From Desulfobacterales bacterium (GTDB lineage: Bacteria > Desulfobacterota > Desulfobacteria > Desulfobacterales > JAFDDL01): a stretch of 64,000 nt of DNA. The stretch covers positions 124,001 to 188,000 of the forward strand of contig JAVEYW010000007.1 in the NCBI GenBank assembly GCA_034003325.1. The letters run 5' to 3'. Numbering within the stretch: position 1 is the stretch's first letter; each line of letters begins with the position of its first letter. Positions 60,636 through 64,000 of the stretch are shown here, one piece after another. Made by a program: the position numbers and the translations under genes. The notes beneath the pieces were generated by a model. The model did no database searches. It was given only the letters and a program-made list of their open reading frames with translations, and was not told the origin of the DNA.

Positions 60636-62987
60636 TTAGCTGTTAAGATTTAATAGACTTTCCATCCGTCTTTTTGCCTCTTTATTGTCCGGTTCCAGAA
60701 AAAGAGCATGGGTGTATTCCTCTTTTGCGCGAAAGGTAATCTGAAGCGTTTCATATAACGAAGCGGTTTCCAGCCGCACCCGAACATCCTTTGGCAAATG
60801 ATGAATCGCTGCAAGCATCACCCCAAGGGCTTTATCATATTGCTTTCGTTTCCGGTAGTAACCGCACACCTGGTGGAACCAGCCGGCGGTGATCACCGGC
60901 TCATTATTTATTTGATCAAGCGCTGTTGCGAAGGCCCGCGCCGCCAGATCTTCCATCCCCTCAGTTGCCAGAAACGCCGCATAGATCAAATGCGGCGCCA
61001 CCCTGTCCGGCAACACCCGCGGGATGTCCGTTAGCGCCAGCTTGTTTTCCAACATAAGCGCCATACAGGATTTCGTTTGAGAGGGGGCGATCGAGATGGC
61101 CTTTTTGATCATTAAAAAGCCTTCTTCCTTACGCTGCCGGTTGATTAGCCACACGCCGTATTCCTTGTATCCATCTGAATCGGTCGGGCCATAATGAATG
61201 GCGGCCCGAAACAGCTTATCGGCCGTTTCCCCGTCCGATCCCCGCGCGGCATGAAAGAGCGCCAGCTCGCGCAGAAAAAGAGCGTTTGAGGGCGCCAGCC
61301 GGATGGCCTTATGATAAAACGGCAACGCCGTCTCTGGATTGTCATCATGAAGCATAATCGTATTGGCCTTTAAAAGCGGATACATTGCATGCAAGCGATC
61401 AAAAATGGCCGCCTTGTCCAGATTGGCATGAATCAGCGCCAGTTGCTCCGAAGTAACTTCTTTGTTGAATAAAATCTTCCAGAGCGGTGCAGAAAACCGT
61501 TCCCCCGTGTGCGTCCCGAGATTAAAAGTCACCGCACTCAACAGGATCAAAAACACAGGAATGGCGATATGCTTCCAGGGGTCATTATTGACCGCTTTAA
61601 GCAATGTGGCCTTTTGTGTGCTGCGAAGCCGCGTATTAGCCGCTGAAACCAGAATGCCAAGCATGAGAAAAAAATAAAGCCCGTTAGCACCGAGATGCAG
61701 ATTAAAATCCGTTAGGCTGTGAATCAGGATTGAAAAAAGGCCCGCTGCGCATCCGACAAAAATATAAACTGAAAACGGCTCCCGACGCTTTTTAATTGTT
61801 CGAAATGATTGCAGAAAAACGATCCCCAGAAACCAGGATGCCAATACAACGGCAATAAGGCCTCCATCCGTAGCCAGTTCGATGTAATCGTTATGCGCGT
61901 GGGAGAATGTCATGCCGCCTGGAAAGCTTCGGTACGCCGGAAAGATCGCCCCAAAGGAACCAAAACCGGCTCCGGAAATCGGAAAATCCGTCATTATTCG
62001 AATTGAATCCTGCCATATCAACAACCGGCTGTCAGCGATATCACCGTCTATATTCCGAATTTTCTGAAACCGATCGAAAATCGGATCCCACCCGAACCAG
62101 CCGACGGAAAAGAGAACAACGATAAACAAGACACAAAGGCTAATTCCGGCTTTCTTGTTTTTGCCTCTGATCAGCAGCAGCACACCCAATAAACTAAGGC
62201 CCAAGCATAGGCCCGAAATGCCCCCTCTGGAAAGGGACACAAAAACCGAGGCGGCCATCAAAATACAGCCATACCCGATAAGCACGTATGTGTGGCTCCG
62301 GGGTTGGCTGAAAAATTCAACGATTCGCTCCCGAAGGCTCGTATAGCACACCACTGGCCTCATGAGCAGAAACAAGCTGACAGCAATCGGTATCAGCATT
62401 TCCATCAGGCCGGCATAATGGTTTCGGTTAACATACGTTCCAAAACCGGATGTGCGCGGAACCGATCGGAACCAGAACATCGTCTCGGGAGCGGTAATAT
62501 GCTGTACGATGGCAACCAAAGCAAAGACCGCTCCGAATCCAACCAGTATATAAACGGTCCGCTTCAGCAGCGTCTGATCCGTCAAGAGTTGAACGGTCGA
62601 TATATATAACGCCGTATAGGCGGCAAATAGGAAAAATTCCGAAAGGGTGGCTTTTTGATTCACCGTAAGCGGCAGCCAGGCCTTCGGATCAAATATACCG
62701 ACCGTATCGGCATAGATTCGATGGGTTGACGGCGATACCAGCTTTATGAGCACAGCGGGCAGCGGCACCAACTGTAACAAAATATACCCCAGGAAAAGCA
62801 TCAGCGGCAAAAAGCCCGGAACTTCGACCCATTGCGTTTCCTCATCCTTTCGCTGCACCCATAATAGGGCAAGAATCAGCAGCGCCGCCCCCTCCATGAC
62901 GGCAAGCGCCCAAGATTCCACCGCACCGAAGGCCAGGGGGGCAAATATGAGAAGAAAGATGAAGAGGCGGTATATCAGTTTTTTCAT
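60636..62987 (-). CDS. O-antigen ligase/polymerase (Wzy_C) with C-terminal TPR repeats
   Basis: A 783-residue membrane protein: about a dozen helices in the first ~480 residues, with the conserved periplasmic loop motif MTFSHAHNDYIELATDGG and the second one RTSGFGTYVNRNHYAGLMEM typical of WaaL/Wzy and PglL-type enzymes. Residues ~530-783 are TPR-like helices (ALPFYHKAIRLAPSNALFL, ALGVMLAAIHHLPKDVRVRL, EYTHALFLEPDNKEAKRRM). The fusion is usual for exopolysaccharide loci of the exosortase/PEP-CTERM or Wzy-dependent type. It polymerises or transfers polysaccharide in the periplasm. Downstream of the CpsB gene in the same locus. Confidence 0.9.
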   Translation of the reverse strand: MKKLIYRLFIFLLIFAPLAFGAVESWALAVMEGAALLILALLWVQRKDEETQWVEVPGFLPLMLFLGYILLQLVPLPAVLIKLVSPSTHRIYADTVGIFDPKAWLPLTVNQKATLSEFFLFAAYTALYISTVQLLTDQTLLKRTVYILVGFGAVFALVAIVQHITAPETMFWFRSVPRTSGFGTYVNRNHYAGLMEMLIPIAVSLFLLMRPVVCYTSLRERIVEFFSQPRSHTYVLIGYGCILMAASVFVSLSRGGISGLCLGLSLLGVLLLIRGKNKKAGISLCVLFIVVLFSVGWFGWDPIFDRFQKIRNIDGDIADSRLLIWQDSIRIMTDFPISGAGFGSFGAIFPAYRSFPGGMTFSHAHNDYIELATDGGLIAVVLASWFLGIVFLQSFRTIKKRREPFSVYIFVGCAAGLFSILIHSLTDFNLHLGANGLYFFLMLGILVSAANTRLRSTQKATLLKAVNNDPWKHIAIPVFLILLSAVTFNLGTHTGERFSAPLWKILFNKEVTSEQLALIHANLDKAAIFDRLHAMYPLLKANTIMLHDDNPETALPFYHKAIRLAPSNALFLRELALFHAARGSDGETADKLFRAAIHYGPTDSDGYKEYGVWLINRQRKEEGFLMIKKAISIAPSQTKSCMALMLENKLALTDIPRVLPDRVAPHLIYAAFLATEGMEDLAARAFATALDQINNEPVITAGWFHQVCGYYRKRKQYDKALGVMLAAIHHLPKDVRVRLETASLYETLQITFRAKEEYTHALFLEPDNKEAKRRMESLLNLNS

Positions 62988-63041
62988 CAGGCGGCACCGG
63001 GGTGGCCGGAAGTGTTCAATATGAATAAGCGTTAAGATCTT

Positions 63042-63734
63042 CTACCGGCCGGCAATGACGGCGGCGGGGTTGGTCGTGACGAGTTGGGCCGCTTTGGCCT
63101 TGCCCAGGATTTTTCCCGCTATCCTGACCGCATCGGAGAGCACCGGCTGACGATAGGTGGCGCTATGGGCATCGGTTGCCAGAAAATCGACAACCCCCTT
63201 TTTTAGAAGAAAACGGGCACAGGCGGCAATATCGGCGCCAAAATGCCCGGTCAGGCTATCGGCCGTAATCTGAACCTTCACATCGGACGATAACAGATTC
63301 AATAATGTTTCGGGCCTGCGTATCACACTCGAATTGCGTTCCGGATGGGTTATGATCGGCCGGTACCCGTGAACCGAAAGATTGAACAAAGTTTCCCGCG
63401 CGCTTGCCGGCAGATGGGAGTGGGGAAATTCAATCAGGATATACCGCGTACTGTTGATTGTCCGATGGCGCAGATCCGCCGGATTCAAATGCGAGGGAAC
63501 ATCGGCGCCGCGAAGCACGCGGATGGGAATGCCCTCGCTTTTCAACCGCTCATTCAAGGCGGCAAGCGCGCTCTCAATCGCTGATACGGACGGCGTTTTC
63601 TCTTGCACATGCGGCGTGGCGACAATGGTTTCGATCCCGTCCGTTGCTGCAATTTTCGCCATCTCGACAGACGCTTCAATAGAACTTGGCCCGTCATCGA
63701 TTCCGGGCAAAATATGGCAATGAATATCAATCAC
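63042..63734 (-). CDS. CpsB/CapC (YwqE) family tyrosine-protein phosphatase
   Basis: A 230-residue PHP-fold metallophosphatase. It starts MIDIHCHILPGIDDGPSSIE (HxH metal site), then IVATPHVQE, the middle FPHSHLPASARETLF, ITHPERNSSVI and the end FLATDAHSATYRQ. Members dephosphorylate BY-kinases that control capsule or exopolysaccharide chain length. The BY-kinase gene lies next to it, 25 bases upstream on the same strand, as is usual. Confidence 0.92.
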   Translation of the reverse strand: MIDIHCHILPGIDDGPSSIEASVEMAKIAATDGIETIVATPHVQEKTPSVSAIESALAALNERLKSEGIPIRVLRGADVPSHLNPADLRHRTINSTRYILIEFPHSHLPASARETLFNLSVHGYRPIITHPERNSSVIRRPETLLNLLSSDVKVQITADSLTGHFGADIAACARFLLKKGVVDFLATDAHSATYRQPVLSDAVRIAGKILGKAKAAQLVTTNPAAVIAGR

Positions 63735-63759
63735 CGCTCATGGCTGCAACGGCCGCCTC

Positions 63760-64000
63760 TCACCGGCCATCCTCCGACGAATAATGATACGAATAATCAT
63801 TATAGTAATAATATCCGCTTTTCTTCAGGTCAGCCGCATTGATGACGACGCCGAGGACTTTTGTTTCAATTTCTTCCATAGATTTTAAAACTTTATAGGC
63901 TGACTCATAGGTGGTTTTACCTGATCTCATCACCAAAATCGTGCCGGCCGCCAGCTTACTGATTACGAGGCCGTCGGCCACGGACAGCAAGGGCGGCGAA
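63760..64000 (-). CDS. BY-type tyrosine kinase (Wzc/CpsD-like), C-terminal fragment
   Basis: The gene continues past the window edge; only its last ~80 codons are seen. SVADGLVISKLAAGTILVMRS is the region after Walker B in BY-kinases, KVLGVVINAADLKKSG the usual strand, and the C-terminus GYYYYNDYSYHYSSEDGR carries a tyrosine cluster that is the autophosphorylation tail. With the YwqE phosphatase and the Wzy_C/TPR ligase it forms a polysaccharide export and chain-length control module. The N-terminal half and Walker A are outside the window. Confidence 0.88.
   Translation of the reverse strand, partial: SPPLLSVADGLVISKLAAGTILVMRSGKTTYESAYKVLKSMEEIETKVLGVVINAADLKKSGYYYYNDYSYHYSSEDGR

Noticed and set aside
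1-64000. tRNA, rRNA, insertion sequence or prophage genes
   Set aside because: No T-loop consensus, ribosomal RNA segment, transposase or phage protein was recognised on either strand by eye. A covariance-model search was not possible here.

Overview
The window looks like chromosomal DNA of a Gram-negative, anaerobic Desulfobacterota bacterium, most likely Desulfobacterales. The reasons are protein-family content (DUF4416, YicC/RemA/Gmk cluster, an F0 operon split from F1, YedE/YedF selenium genes, a HesB-like protein read through UGA, an FdhF-type SECIS-like hairpin, many CCG-domain and zinc-ribbon proteins) and a moderate GC content. Taxonomy is an inference from family resemblance; no database was searched.

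Layout. 0-3.5 kb: the tail of an RND exporter, a lone OvoA-C-terminal-type methyltransferase, a KAS III enzyme, a Trm112-like protein and a DUF4416 protein. 3.7-10 kb: a long co-directional housekeeping run, yicC-remA-like-gmk-rlmB-icd-comF-pgeF-pyrK. 10.1-11.9 kb: the F0 operon atpZ-atpI-atpB-atpE closed by a bidirectional terminator. 12-16 kb: uvrA and pdxA. 16.6-19.4 kb: a divergent DnaA and a GlcD-type FAD oxidase. 19.5-26.2 kb: a minus-strand run rpsF-rpsR-DUF2232-rplI-dnaB-hflX-suhB-small Cys protein. 26.6-30.9 kb: a porin followed by a selenium-linked operon (small zinc-ribbon protein, YedE, YedF/TusA, DUF3343 protein, YjeF-C-like kinase). 32-33 kb: a diguanylate cyclase behind a near-perfect sigma-54 promoter. 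33-46 kb: mixed metabolic and regulatory genes (ilvC, CCG Fe-S protein, USP, LOG protein, TrxB-like protein, gdhA, cytidylate-kinase-like protein, M3 peptidase, XRE-cupin regulator, nitroreductase, response regulator, YfcH). 46.0-46.35 kb: a HesB/IscA-like gene with an in-frame UGA that I read as selenocysteine. 46.5-51.8 kb: a purine-salvage operon (PNP, two amidohydrolase paralogues, adenine deaminase). 52-56.5 kb: TrmH-like, SMUG1-like, small proteins, a NUDIX protein with an insertion, and fused chorismate mutase/prephenate dehydrogenase. 56.5-59.1 kb: a polyamine operon speD-speE-decarboxylase. 59.5-64 kb: a DUF6765-like protein and an exopolysaccharide locus (Wzy-C/TPR ligase, CpsB phosphatase, start-truncated BY-kinase).

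The main points of interest are the UGA-containing HesB gene with its SECIS-like hairpin, together with a separate selenium operon 16 kb away; a DnaA with substitutions in its DNA-recognition motif; an orphan ovothiol-type methyltransferase; a roughly 100-bp dispersed intergenic element present in two near-identical inverted copies; and two short tandem arrays. No tRNA, rRNA, CRISPR array, transposase or prophage gene was seen.
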